A stretch of DNA of 64,000 nucleotides from Delphinapterus leucas (lineage: Eukaryota > Chordata > Mammalia > Artiodactyla > Monodontidae). The DNA is taken from the NCBI RefSeq assembly GCF_002288925.2, contig NW_022098043.1, positions 7,392,732-7,456,731 on the forward strand. Reading direction: 5' to 3'. Below, one piece after another: positions 1 through 10,934 of the stretch (position 1 is the stretch's first letter; each line of letters begins with the position of its first letter). The position numbers and the translations under genes were made by a program. The notes under the pieces are model-generated. The model saw only the letters and a list, made by a program, of their open reading frames with translations. It ran no database searches and was not told the origin of the DNA.

Positions 1-42
1 CAGTGAGAGGCCCGGGTATCACAAAAAAAAAAAAAAAAAAAA
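1..42 (+). repeat. CHR-type SINE, 3' end only (cut by window edge)
   Basis: The first bases (cagtgagaggcccgggtatc, then poly(A)) match the 3' end of the ~215-bp CHR-type SINEs seen many times in the window, which end cagtgagaggcccgcgtaccgc before the tail. The head lies outside the window. Confidence 0.9.
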
Positions 43-429
43 GAAGCAGGTTATAAAATTAACATGTAATAATAAATAGCACTCATACACACAAATACTT
101 ACCAATTAGAAGATATGATGGATGATGAAAACTCATTTACAGTAGCAACAACAGAAAATAAGATGCTTAGAATAAACAAATGTCAGTGCCCTTTAGGCAA
201 AGACCCCCAGGAACACACTGGTGGTTGGACAAATTGGGATTATTGCTTCTTGCATCAGAGAGCACGCACACTATGGGAATCATAGGGTATCTCAGTAAGT
301 GGGTGTTGGAAAATACTTATTATAGAATTTGGTCTTGTGGTAGGTGATCTTGAGGAGGGTTTAATGAAGTGGGGCTTTAGTTTGGATGCTGTCAGGAAAT
401 GAAAGTACTTCTATAAATGGTATCTTTTT
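43..429. other. No gene seen
   Basis: AT-rich sequence between a SINE and an L1. I see no ORF of note and no repeat that I can name. Confidence 0.5.
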
Positions 430-1198
430 TTTTTCAATTTTATTTAAGTATATTTAATTTACAATGTTGTATTAATTTCTGCTGTACAATAAAGTGATTC
501 AGTTATACGTATACATGGATTCTTTTTCCTACTCTTTTCCATTATGGTTTATCACAGGATATTGAATATAGTTCTCTGTGCTATACAGTAGGACCTTGTT
601 GTTTATCCATTCTATGTATAATAGTTTGCATCCGCTAATCCCAAACTCCCACTCCATCCCTCCCCCACCACTCCTCCCCCTTGGCAACCACAAGCCTGTT
701 CTCTATGTCTGTGAGTCTGTTTCTGTTTTGTAGATGTTTATTTGTGTTGTATTTTAGATTCCACATGTAAGTGATATCATATGGTATTTGTCTTTCTCTT
801 TGTGACTTACTTCACTTAGTATGATAATCTCTAGGTCTATCCATGTTGCTGCAAGTGGCATTATTTCATTCCTTTTTATGGCTGAGTAATATTCCATTGT
901 ATACATGTACCACATCTTCCTTATCCATTCATCTGTCAATGGACATTTAGGTTGCATCCATGTCTTGGCTATTGTGAATAGTGCTGCTATGAACATAGTG
1001 GTGCATGTATCTTTTTTTTTTTTCTTAACATCTTTACTGGAGTATAATTGCTTTACAATGGTGTGTTAGTTTCTGCTTTATAACAAAGTGAATCAGCTAT
1101 ACATATACATATATCCCCATATCTCCTCCCTCTTGCATCTCCCTCCCACCCTCTCTATTCCACCCCTCTAGGTGGTCACAAAGCACCGCGCAGGGGCC

Positions 1199-1242
<44 letters not shown>

Positions 1243-1360
1243 TCGAAGCAAGCACTTTTAGAATTATAGTTTTCCCTGGATATATGCCCAGGAGTGGGAT
1301 TGCTGGATCATATGGCAACTCTATTTTTAGTTTTGTGAGGAACCTCCATACTGTTTTCCA
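430..1360 (-). repeat. L1 3' region (minus strand), interrupted by a U6-L1 chimera
   Basis: Read on the minus strand this is the end of L1 ORF2 and the 3' UTR, with the tail near 430. A minus-strand ORF at 754-996 carries the ORF2 C-terminal signature (PLTDEWIRKMWYMYTMEYYS). L1 homology runs up to about 1011 and resumes at 1256 (ggatatatgcccaggagtgg). The intervening bases are a separate later insertion. The copy is 5' truncated and cannot code for a full protein. Confidence 0.85.
1012..1255 (-). mobile_element. U6 snRNA-L1 3'-end chimeric retroinsertion
   Basis: On the minus strand, bases 1255 to 1188 read as the first ~68 nt of U6 snRNA (gtgcttgcttcgacagcac and onward to gcatggcccctgcgc) with only a couple of differences from vertebrate U6. 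Bases 1187 to about 1024 are L1 3' UTR, ending in poly(A), seen as T12 at 1012-1023. The U6 part is fused in the same orientation, 5' of the L1 part. This is the arrangement produced when L1 reverse transcriptase switches template from L1 RNA to U6 RNA during target-primed synthesis. It sits inside an older L1. The target-site duplication is obscured by T-rich sequence. It is not a U6 gene: the 3' part of U6 is missing. Confidence 0.9.
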
Positions 1361-1370
1361 TGTATGAATG

Positions 1371-1800
1371 GTAGCTTAATACATCTTATCTAGTTGGAAG
1401 ACTAGACTGAGGCTAAAAGGAGTTGTTAATGTTTTGACAAAAAAAATTTTAAGGTCACGGAACAGTTTTAATTTCCCCCTGTTTAGCTCATTTAAATCAC
1501 ACTTAGTTTTCAAATAAAGACAATAATGAAATCATACTTCCATCTAAACATGATACAACTATCCTGCCTACAACCAAAACACACCAGCCCTTCTCAAAGA
1601 GAGGATGCTGAGTCTTTGGGCGATGTTCGCTTTTCTCCTTTGATATTCTGTAACCTAAATTCTGAAAATAAGCTTAGCTCTTGTTGATAGATCTTACATT
1701 AGATGATAAGAGAATAGGAGAGGGAAGAAAACAAAAATATTTGGATAACATACATACAAACATATTCATAACAAAATAAGGAAGAGATATTCATAACTAT
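1371..1800. other. No gene seen
   Basis: AT-rich sequence with no convincing ORF. It may include the far 3' part of the adjoining minus-strand ERV-L, but I cannot recognise it. Confidence 0.4.
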
Positions 1801-2521
1801 TTGAATCCTCGTTTCTGCAATGTGGTCAGAGCTGGTCTTTATAACTCCCTTCTTCCATTACTCATTCCTTATTTCCTTTGCCCTCAACAAGCCTCTTAGT
1901 TGGTCATGACTCTTTGCCTGCTGGAGTGAACCAAACCTTCATTCTTGAAAGGTCTAAGCCATTAACAGTCCTGCTTATGTTGAGTTGTTGTAGTTTTTCT
2001 TTGGCTTTATTCACAGGACACGGTAGAGATGCCATAAGGCAGCTCCTGTATTCCAGACATACTCTTCCTTGTTACCATTGTAGAGTAGCAATCCAACTTG
2101 CCCTTGGTAGTCAGGATCAATTGCCCCAGCCACTATAGAAACCTCCTTATTTGCCTGTTAACTCTGAGTCATGGGGAGCCCAAGGTGACTGGGTGGCAAT
2201 TCAATATACTCATTGCCACATTGCCTAGTGGAATCATGCATTCCTCACTTTAGAACTAAGACCTCTAGATCAGCAGAGCCTAAGGTCACAGGGGACAGGG
2301 AGCGAAAATGTTGCTAGTAGATCACTAGGCGTAATAGGGAGAGGACCCACTCTTATTTCCACCCTTTGATTCCTGGCCCTGTGAACCCTGGCTACGAGAA
2401 AAGCAGCACCATCTGTTGGACGCTGATTTAGAGCATATACAGCGCGGAGGTCATTGCTACAGCCCTGCAAGGCATTGCCACCTAGAGGGCCCTGTAATTG
2501 AGTCTTCAAAAGGCCAGTACA

Positions 2522-2823
2522 GGGACTTCCCTGGTGGCGCAGTGGTTAAGAATCCGCCTGCCAATGCAGGGGACACAGCTTCGAGCCCTGGTCCAAGAAG
2601 ATCCCACATACCGCAGAGCAGCTAAGCCCGTGCGCAACAACTAATGAAGCCCGCGCGCCTAGAGCCCGTAATCCACGACTAGAGAAGCCACCCCAGTGCA
2701 AAGCCCTCGCACCGCAACGAAGAGTAGTCCCCGCTTGCTGCAACTAGAGAAAGCCTGCGCGCAGCAACAAAGACTCAACGCAGCCAAAAATAAATAAATA
2801 AATTTGTTTTAAAAAAAAAAAAA
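2522..2823 (+). repeat. CHR-type SINE, long form
   Basis: The tRNA-like head (gggacttccctggtggcgc) is followed by a long body and a (taaa)n/poly(A) tail. The 14-bp repeat aaaaggccagtaca flanks it exactly at 2508-2521 and 2824-2837, which proves a clean insertion into the ERV-L sequence. Confidence 0.95.
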
Positions 2824-4096
2824 AAAAGGCCAGTACACCATTCTATAAAGCCAGCTGCTCCAGGATAATGGGGAACATGATAAAACCAGTGAATTCAATG
2901 AGCACAGGCCGATTGCCAGATTTCGTTTGCTGTGAAGTGAGTTCCTTGATCAGAAGCAAGACTATAAGTCCACGGATGGTAAATTTGGCAGAAGGACTGT
3001 GTTCAGGGACCTCCTTGCCATCAATTTTCCCATCGTGTTCTTTCTGAGTCCCTTATGACCCAGCTAACCACTGAGCATAGCCTGTGAATCAATGTAGACT
3101 CATACCTCTAGCCATTTCATCTTCTAAGCAAGATGAATAATCAGGTGCACTGCTTGAAATTCTGCTCACTGGAAGGATTCCCTTTCATCACTGTCCTTCA
3201 GGGATGTCCTAGAAAGAGTCTGTACTGCTGTAGATGTTTACTTGGTGCAGAGCCATGTGTAAACCAAGCCTGAGTTTTCTCTTCCTCAGTCAGCTGGTTG
3301 CCAGGAGCTCTGCAGGAGGCCGTAAGTGTGGGATGGGAGAGAGAAGGTAATGTAGTGGGAATAGGAGTCGTGAGCATTTGGACCACTTCCTCATGAAGTT
3401 TACTTGTGCCCTCTGGGCCTCTTCAAGTACAGTCTCGACGATACCACCTCCATTTCATAATGAGCACTGTGGTACTGCCCACTCTTATGGCTTGGTAGGT
3501 CAGACAGTACCTAGTTCATGAAGGGCAGCTCAGATCACATGGTAATGGGGTAGCCTATGGTCAAGTGGACAGCAGCAAGCCAAACGCTGTTTCCCAAAAA
3601 GAGTAGTCACCCACAAAATCCTAAGGGTCTGTTCTATGATTCACCTGTGGGAACCTGCCAAAGGCTCCAATCATCTCCAGCTGCCAGTGACACTCCAAGT
3701 GCCGTTGGATCTGCTGGATCATGTAGCCCAAGTGGCAGAGCAGCTTACATAGCAGCCTGGACCTGTTGCAGAGCCTTCTCTGGTTCTGGTCCTACTCAAA
3801 CTAGCAGCTTTGAAGGTTAATTGCTAAGTGGGCCCTAGTAGCATACCTAACTGATGAATATGTTGCCTCCAAAATCCAAAAAGACTCACTAGACATTGTG
3901 CCTCTCTTTTGGTTGTAGGAGGTGACAAAAGCAACAATTTGTCCTTTACCCTAGAAGACATACCTTGACATGTCCCACACCACTGGACACCTGGAGATGT
4001 CACTAAGGTGGGAGACTGCTGAATTTTTGTGGGGTTTATTTCCTACCCTCTGACACGCAATTGTCTTATCAATGTCTAGAGTATTTGCTACTTTCT

Positions 4097-4330
4097 TTTA
4101 TTTATTTATTTATTTATTCTTTGTTGTGGCACGTGGGCTTCTCTCTACTTGTGGTGTGTGGGCTCCAGAGCACGAAGGCTCTCTAGCTGTGGCATGCAGG
4201 CTCAGTACTTGCGGCCCGGGGGCTTAATTGCCCCATGGCATGTGGGATCTTAGTTCCCTGACCAGGGACCCAACCCATGTCCCCTGCAGTAGAAAACAGA
4301 TTCTTAACCACTGGACCACCAGGGTAGTCC
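4097..4330 (-). repeat. CHR-type SINE, minus strand
   Basis: The tail (tttatttatttatttattc) is on the left and the tRNA-like head (ccaccagggtagtcc) on the right. A ~21-bp target duplication beginning ctagagtatttg occurs at 4076-4096 and 4331-4351 with one difference. Confidence 0.92.
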
Positions 4331-4749
4331 CTAGAGTATTTGTTACTTTCTGTTCACCAAGTCCAATCAGTACAACATCCATAATGGACCCGCATGATGT
4401 CTTGTGGAAGGAAAAGGCAATCAAGGATCTCGGGGACTAAATTATGACATAGGGCTGGAGAGTTGATACGCACCTGAGGAGGGATGATCAGGTATATTGC
4501 TTGCCTGTCCAGCTGAAAGGATACCACTTCTTGAGGTCTTTACTAAGATGTGTTGAAAGAAAAGCATTTTCCTGGCTGATAGTTGCACACTAGGTTCCAG
4601 GATGTTATGGGCTGAATGCTTGTGTCCCTCTCAAATTCATATGTTGAAATTCTAACCCCTGATGTGATGGTATTAGGAAGAGGGTACTTTAGGTCATGAG
4701 TGTGGAGCCCTCATGAATGGGATTAATGCCCTTATTAAAGAGACCCATG

Positions 4750-4930
4750 GGACTTCCCTGATGGTCCAGTGGCTAAGACTGTGTGCTCCCAATGCAGGGG
4801 GCCTGGGTTTGATCCCTGGTCAGGGAACTAGATCCCTGCTAGGTTCAGGGAACTAGAACCTACTGCAGCTAAGACCTGGTGCAGTCAAATAAATAAATAA
4901 ACATTAAAAAAAACATTTAAAAAATAATAA
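4750..4930 (+). repeat. Short CHR-type SINE in the MLT1 LTR (first of a pair)
   Basis: The head gggacttccctgatggtcc is followed by a short body with a partial internal duplication (gtcagggaactagatccctg, then ttcagggaactagaacc) and an A-rich tail. Direct repeats agagacccatg flank it at 4739-4749 and 4931-4941. Confidence 0.92.
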
Positions 4931-4941
4931 AGAGACCCATG

Positions 4942-5081
4942 TGGGAATTCACTGGCGGTCCAGTGGTTAGGACTCCGCACTTCCACTGCAGGAGGCACAG
5001 GTTCGATCCCTGGTCAGGGAACTAAGATCCCACATGCCGTGCAGCATGGCCAAAAAAAAAAAAGGAAAGAGAGAGAGAGAG
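4942..5081 (+). repeat. Short CHR-type SINE in the MLT1 LTR (second of a pair)
   Basis: It has the head gggaattcactggcggtcc, the body ggttcgatccctggtcaggg, and a poly(A) then (GA)n tail. It inserted at the same site as the SINE to its left: agagacccatg occurs a third time at 5082-5092. Confidence 0.92.
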
Positions 5082-5871
5082 AGAGACCCATGTGAGGACA
5101 GAGCAAGAAGATGACCCATCCACGAACAAGGAAGTGGGGTCTCGCCAGATGCTGAATCTGCTTGATGTTGGACTTTCCAGCCTCCATAACTATGAGAAAT
5201 AAGTGTTTGTTGTTTAAGCTACCCAGGCTGTGGTATTTTTGTTATAGCAGCCTGACTTGGCTAAGACACAGGGGAGGTCTCAAGCAATGAGACCATATCT
5301 GGAACAGCAGCAGCAATGGAGTCAGCATCTGAATAAGTTTATGATAATCCACTGTCACTCTCCAAGATCCAACTATTTTCTGCACAGGACAAACGGGCAA
5401 GTTGAATGAAGATGTGGCGAGAATCACTCTTCCAGCACTTTTCAAGTCCTTCATGGTGGCAGTAATGCCTGCAGTCCCTCTGGGAAAGTGGAATTGCTCT
5501 TGGTTTACTAATTTTGCAGATACAGATGGTGCTAGTGGCTTCCATTTGGCCTTTCCTACCATAGTAGCCCTCACTCCACAGGTCAGGAAACAATGTGGGG
5601 ATTCTGCCAGTAGCTGAGTATGTCTATTCCAATTATGCATTCCAGAACTGCAGAAACAGCCCCAGGTTGGATTTCAGCCACCACTGGGCAAACTATGAGT
5701 TGGACCTGAGCTAAAACTCCATTGATCTCCTCACCTCCATGAGCCCCTACCACAGTGGTGTTTTGGATCAGTTCAGAGCTAGCATCCAGTCATCCCTGGA
5801 AAATGTGATTATTTCCTTTTCCCCAGTGCACAGTCACTCTGGTAAACAGCCATAGGTCCCTTTTGGCAGCA

Positions 5872-6000
5872 GGGAATTCCCTGGTGGTCCAGTGGTTAGG
5901 AGTCGGCGCTTTCGCTGCCGGGGTCTGGGCGGGTTCGATCCCTGGTCGGGGAACTAAGATCCCATGTGCCACGCAGTGCGGCCAAAAAAAAAAAAAAAAA
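5872..6000 (+). repeat. Short CHR-type SINE
   Basis: It has the head gggaattccctggtggtcc, a B-box region gggttcgatccctggtcg and a 17-A tail. No clear target duplication was seen. Confidence 0.92.
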
Positions 6001-6085
6001 TTCTTAACTTGCAAGTTGTACAAAAACAGCAGAGGGGTGGATTTGGCCTATAGACACAGTTTACCAATCCTTGCCTTGGCGGTTT
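6001..6085. repeat. Possible hAT DNA-transposon end
   Basis: The stretch acaaaaacagcagaggggtgg to acagtttaccaatccttg resembles, in reverse, the terminal segment of non-autonomous hAT elements that begin with a 'caggggttggcaaac'-like end. It is a fragment and the family is not resolved. Confidence 0.4.
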
Positions 6086-6328
6086 AGAATATACATCTTT
6101 AATTAATCTCCATCTGATTTCAAATAATATTATGCTACTTCACATATAGGGAAAGAAACTTACAACAGTATACTCACAATTCCTCCCTCCCATCTTTTGT
6201 ATATTATTGTCGTCTATTTTATTTTTGTATATGCTATAAATCCACATCGCTATTATTTTTGCTTTAGATAGTCAATTATCTTTCAAGGTGATTAAAAGAG
6301 TCTAAACATGCCTGTTATATTTACTTTT

Positions 6329-6540
6329 TTTTTTTTTTTTTTTTTTTGCGGTACGCGGGCCTCTCACGGTTGTGGCCTCTCCCGTTGCGGAGCACAGGCT
6401 CCGGACGCACAGGCTGGGCGGCCATGGCTCACGGGGCCAGCCGCTCCGCGGCGTGTGGGATCCTCCCACGCTGGGGCACGAATCCGTGTCCCCTGCATCG
6501 GCAGGCGGACTCTCAACCGCTGCGCCACCAGGGAAGCCCT
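6329..6540 (-). repeat. CHR-type SINE (~215 bp), minus strand
   Basis: Poly(T) is followed by gcggtacgcgggcctctcac, and the element ends at the head ccaccagggaagccc. An exact 11-bp target duplication, tatttactttt, lies at 6318-6328 and 6541-6551. Confidence 0.95.
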
Positions 6541-6551
6541 TATTTACTTTT

Positions 6552-7082
6552 ATTTTAACCATTTCTGGAGATTTTCATCTCTTTGTGTAGGTCCAAATGC
6601 CTATTCTGGTATCATAGTCTTCCACATGAAGAACTCCTTTATGATTTCTTATAGTATAGGTCTGCTGGTGATGAAATCTCTCAGCTTTTGTTTATCTGAA
6701 GAAGTCTTTACCTCACCTCATTTTTTTAAAATTATATACCGTAAAACTGACTTTTTTGCATACAGTTCTATGAGTTTTGAGATAAGTATAGGATTCTCTA
6801 ACCACCACAAAGGATATAGAATAGTTGTGCTTTCATTAAAAAAGAAAAAAAAAGCTTTTTATTTTGAAATAATTATAGACTCGTAGGAAGTTGCAAAAAA
6901 TAACATAGAAAGTCCTGTGTACCCTTCACCTAGATTTCCTCAGGGTTAACATCTTACATAACTATTGTACAACATCAAAACTTAATATTGTCAATTCAAG
7001 AAACTGACATTAATACAATACTGTTAATCAGACTTATTAACACCTTATTTACATTTCACCAGTTTTTACATGCACTCATTTA

Positions 7083-7119
<37 letters not shown>

Positions 7120-8916
7120 CCGTATGCAATTTTATGCCATGTAGGGATTCATGTTACTAGCACCTTCATCTTTGAAAGATATTCTTGCTGCAAATAGATT
7201 TCTGGGTTGATGTTTCTTCAGCACTTTAAAGATGTCAGTTCATTGTCTTGTTTGCATAGTTTGTATGGCTGTTAGCATCACTGACTCCATCTTGGGCCCG
7301 TTCAGTTCCTCCTGTCCTTCCACTGACCCTACCTTGGGCTGTACTGGGTAGTAACTCTCCTCTCTGTCATCAAGGGCTTTGTAGTTAATAGATAATGTTT
7401 AATGATCGTTAGGTCCAGGTGGCCTCTATGGTCTGTTAGTTCCCAAACGATGATGAAGACGTTTGTTGACGTATTCCCAGCACCCAGAAGACTAGCTACC
7501 TATTCATAAATCTTGACTTAGGAATGCATTCTGTGTTTCCAAGCACGTAGCCTCGTACCCTAGGTTAACTATAAAATTGCCCCAATGGCCCCTCGGTGGT
7601 GCGCAGTGCAGCTGTGAGTGCTTATGTGTCACTGCCCGCCAAGTTATCCTTTAAGAAACTGATCCATTGATTACATGAAGCTGCTTCCCTCATTTTTCAA
7701 TCTCAAGATACCTTTTCAGTTCAGTGAGCACTTTTTGCTCCCTCTGTCCTCCAACGTAGTTTCTGATAAGACGTCTGCTGTAATTCTTATCTTTGTTCTT
7801 TGCGTGTATTAACGTATCTTTTTTTCCCTCTGTCTGCCTTCAGGATTTTCTCTTTATCTTTGGTTTTCAGCAATTTGACTATGATGTTTCTAGGTGTTTT
7901 TTTCTTTTGTGTTCTTATTGGCAGGGGCGTTATTTATCCCACTTGGTGTTCTCTGTGATTCTTACATCTATGGTTTGATGTCTTTCATCAGTTTTGGAAA
8001 AGTCTCATCTACTATCTCTTCAAGTGTTTCTCCTGCCCATTTTCTCTCTTTCTTCCTTCTGGGATTCCAGTTACACATATATTCGATGATCTGATTTTGT
8101 TCCACAGCTCTCGGATGCTCTGTCCTGTTTCTTTGGTTTTTCACTTATTTTTCTCTTTGTGTTTCAGTTTGGATAATCTCTATTGAACTGTCTTCAAGTT
8201 GCCAATTCTTTCCTCAGTTTCGTTGACTCTGATGATGAGCCCATAGAAGGCATTCTTCATTTCTGCTACTGTGGCTTTTTTTTTCATTTCTAGATTTTCT
8301 ATTTGACCCATAACTTCCACCTCTGCTGAAATTCCCCATCTGTTTATGCACGTGGTCCCTCTTTTCTACTAGTGCTTCTAACATATAAATCATGATTGTT
8401 TAAAAGTCCCTGTCTAATAGTTTCAACAACTGCATCATTTCTGAGTCTGGTTTGGTTGACTCTTTGTCTCTTGACAGTGGTTTTCTTGCCTTTTAGTGTT
8501 TTATAATTTTTTACCAAATTCTTGACATTGTGTGTAGAATGGTAGAGACTAAATGAAATGGTATTAATTCCTGGAAATGGGCATGTATCTTCTGCTAGAC
8601 AATTAGTGTAAGAGCTTAAGTCAGTGTAGTCAGGAGCTGGTTTGGACTTTGTTGTTGCTATGGTTACCTTCATTGCACTACTGGCTTCCAGTTCGTCTAG
8701 CATCATCTCAAACAGATGGGGACTGGGTTGCTGGAGGGTTTTTAATCAGTGCTCCTGGTCCACCCCTCAACTTTCCATCCCTTGGTTGGGTTGCTGTTGC
8801 TTGTTACTTGGTGCTTGCTAGCCTGGTGGAGGGGGGTGGGGTGTGTATCTTATCCTGGTCCAGCCCCAGTCTTTGGCAAACTGTATCCCTGGGCTTGGGG
8901 GCGGGGCTTCCTCAGT
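6552..8916. repeat. Old L1 3'-region sequence
   Basis: Diverged text includes ttattttgaaataattatag, tgcatacagttctatgagtt and tctgataagacgtctgctg. A related block occurs at 63450-64000. I take it as an L1M-grade 3' region in fragments. The exact subfamily and its boundaries need a repeat search. It codes for nothing intact. Confidence 0.55.
7086..7119. repeat. (TG)n microsatellite
   Basis: About 17 uninterrupted TG dinucleotides lie within the old L1 sequence. Confidence 0.97.
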
Positions 8917-8917
8917 G

Positions 8918-9130
8918 ATCCTGCTCCTCCTCCCCACGGCGGCAAAACTCTGACTTGTTATCTTTGGCAGATCCATATGGGAGAGTTTCCTGCCCCTCCC
9001 CAGTGATAGGAGCCTTGTAATGGTATTGGCATAGGATCCTGCTACAGGATGGTTTCCTGCCCCTCCCACTTTCCTCAGCTATAATAGGTTGTCGTATGTG
9101 CCCTGCACGGGAGGGTTTGCTGCCTGTCCC
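8918..9130. repeat. Degenerate ~65-bp tandem repeat, 3-4 units
   Basis: The core gtttcctgcccctccc recurs at 8985 and 9052, with a weaker form at 9115 (gtttgctgcctgtcccc) and a trace near 8920. Spacings are 67 and 63 bp. It may be an internal tandem array of the surrounding old L1. Confidence 0.6.
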
Positions 9131-9389
9131 CAGCAGCTTCATTCTACAGAGGGGAAGGGTCCTGGTGAGGTTGAGACTTCCCACCTTCCCTGCAGCTGCA
9201 GACACTTCCCTCCTCCAGGCCCGATGTATGTCTGTGGAGAGAAACCTGCAAGAGGGTACAAACTCATGTTGTGTCTGAGATTTCTGGGGGTCCATAGATG
9301 GCCTGTAGCAACTTGTTACGAATTTTCCTGAATCCCTTACATGCTTGGCACTTAGTAAATGCACAATGCATACTTACTGTATATTCGGA

Positions 9390-9905
9390 GGAAATCACTG
9401 AACTTTTCTGAGTCTGTTTCTGCACTTATAAAATGGGGCTGATACAAAAAAAAAAAATGGGACTGAGAAGGCCCACCTCACATAGAGTTCATATGAGGTA
9501 ATGGTTATGAAAGGGCTTTTAAGCGGAGAGTAGCAAGCACATAGAGAGGATGATTGATCCTGGGGTCTCTGCTTGCTTAGCTGTGTAAAGGCTTGGAGGC
9601 AGTGAAGGCTGAGAAGTGCTGTGAGACCAGGACGGAGCGTGAGGAGGGTGTGGGTGGTGGGTGTGGTAAGGATACTGGTGGGAAAAGAGGATGCAAGCTA
9701 AAAGGTAAGCTCCAGTTCAGACTGTGTGATTTAAATTCTGGCTCCCACAGTAAATCCCTATGTCACCTGGGGCAGGTTGAATAACCACTTTGAGGCTCAG
9801 CTGCCTCATCTGTTAGATGGGTTTTGAGATTTGTGGTAATTCAATTAATTAATATGTGTCAAGAGTTTAGAATAGTGCCTGGCATAAAGTACTTAATAAA
9901 TATCA
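9390..9905 (+). repeat. MIR fragments (two)
   Basis: Each piece carries MIR landmarks: ttctgagtctgtttctgc to aaatggggctgata (about 9390-9500), and ggctcccacagtaaatccc to cctggcataaagtacttaat (about 9715-9905). Confidence 0.7.
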
Positions 9906-9919
9906 AGGGTTTTTGTTTT

Positions 9920-10030
9920 GTTTTATTAATTCACTCATCCATTCGACAAATACTTAGAACCTACTATGTGCTAGGCATTGTGCTAGGTGCTGAAAATACA
10001 GCATTGAATGAGATAGGGTTCTTGTTGTTA
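9920..10030. repeat. L2/MIR-class fragment
   Basis: The text ccattcgacaaatacttagaacctactatgtgctaggc is typical of L2/MIR 3' sequence. The family call is approximate. Confidence 0.6.
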
Positions 10031-10104
10031 GCTATCAAGAAAAGCAGTCACTGGACAAGAAATCTCCATTGCAAAGAGCTTTCTAAACTTGAAAGTGCTG
10101 GGGA

Positions 10105-10480
10105 GGGACTTCCCTGGTGGTCCGGTGGTAAAGAATCCTCCTTCCAATGCAGGGGACGGGGGTTCGATCCCTGGTTGGGGAACTAAGATCCCACATGCCG
10201 CAGGGCAACTAAGCCCGCGTGCCACTACTACTGAGCTCACGGGCCTCAACTAGAGAGCCCGCGTGCTGCAAACTACAGAGCCCACACGCTCTGGAACCCC
10301 GGCGACACAACTAGAGAGAGAAAAACCTGCACGTCACAACTAGACAGAAGCCTGCGTGCCAAAACGAAGAGCCCGCACTGCAACGAAAGATCCTGCGTGC
10401 CTCAACGAAGACTCCGCCTGTCGCGACTAAGACCTGACGCAGCCAAAAATATAATAATAATAAAATAAAGAAAATTTAAA
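10105..10480 (+). repeat. CHR-type SINE, long form
   Basis: It has the head gggacttccctggtggtcc, a long repetitive body (aactagagagcccgcgtgc and similar) and a taataataataaaata tail. The approximate target duplication is gaaagtgctgg (10091) / gaaagcgctgg (about 10486). Confidence 0.93.
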
Positions 10481-10588
10481 AAGAAAGAAAGCGCTGGTAA
10501 ATATAAAAGTGTATCTCCGAGGAGGTAACCTTTGAGCTGAGGCTTGAAGAACAAGCAGGAATTTGCTAGATAAAGGGCAGGGCAGAGT

Positions 10589-10704
10589 GGGAATTCCCTG
10601 GTGGTCCGGTGGTTAGGACACCTCGCTTTCACTTCCCGGGGCCCAGGTTTGATCCCTGGTCGGGGAACTAAGATCCCGAAAGCCGTATGGTATGGTCAAA
10701 AAAA
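10589..10704 (+). repeat. Short CHR-type SINE
   Basis: It has the head gggaattccctggtggtcc and ends at A7. The flanks gggcagggcagagtg and gggcagggaagagtg are a 15-bp target duplication with one or two differences. Confidence 0.92.
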
Positions 10705-10922
10705 GGGGGGGTGGGGCAGGGAAGAGTGTGACAGGCAAAGGGAACAGCAGGTGTAAAGACTGAATTAGGAAGACTCAAGCACCTGGAAGAAAGCCAGTGA
10801 GGCTGGAGATCGGAGGGGTCGGGGGGAGGGAATGCCCATTGGCCTCGTCCTCAGGATTGGGCTTTATCTTAAGATCAATGGGAAGCTATTGGAGAGTATA
10901 AGCAGGGGAGTGACACGACCAC
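10705..10922. repeat. Ancient interspersed repeat, continued from before the SINE
   Basis: Phrases such as aggcaaagggaacagcagg and gggaagctattggagagtat match a diverged element that also appears near 15.1, 18.6-19.1, 22.0 and 42.1 kb. It is probably L2-class or similar; the family is not determined. Confidence 0.5.
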
Positions 10923-10934
10923 CTTTGGGTTTTT

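Larger units (their letters stand above)
4603..5268 (+). mobile_element. MLT1-type solo LTR, split by two SINEs
   Basis: It begins tgttatgggctgaatgc and ends cctgacttggctaagaca, with the internal landmarks of MLT1 (MaLR) LTRs (ttcatatgttgaaattctaa; tggacttt-ccagcctcc; aactatgagaaataagtg). The LTR is flanked by 5-bp near-identical repeats, cagga (4598-4602) and caggg (5269-5273), as expected for an LTR element. No internal region is attached. Two later SINEs lie inside it. Confidence 0.85.
1800..5790 (-). pseudogene. Decayed ERV-L pol (RT to integrase to dUTPase), minus strand
   Basis: Read right to left, the fragments keep the pol order of class III (ERV-L) elements. RT N-terminal sequence lies at about 5640-5280 (ORF with WRVTVDYHKL). 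Diffuse RT/RNase H remnants follow to about 3050. An integrase core piece lies near 2985-2910 (SDQGTHFTA). The integrase C-terminus is at 2509-2270 (AVYALNQRPTDG, then LPITPSDLLA). A dUTPase-like end lies near 2130-1950 (GAIDPDYQG, the family's third motif). A dUTPase downstream of integrase is characteristic of ERV-L. Stops and frameshifts occur throughout, and no LTR, gag or env was recognised. SINEs (2522, 4097, 4750, 4942) and an MLT1 LTR interrupt it. It is non-functional. Confidence 0.85.

Noticed and set aside
1800..5790. An intact endogenous retrovirus or co-opted retroviral gene
   Set aside because: Only degraded pol pieces remain, with many stops; no ORF longer than about 130 codons and no paired LTRs.
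8656..8672. Second RFX-like site (gttgctatggttac)
   Set aside because: The second half-site departs from the consensus at a constrained A, and it lies in old L1 sequence.
8912..9364. 150-codon minus-strand ORF
   Set aside because: It spans the degenerate tandem repeat and MIR sequence. No conserved motif.
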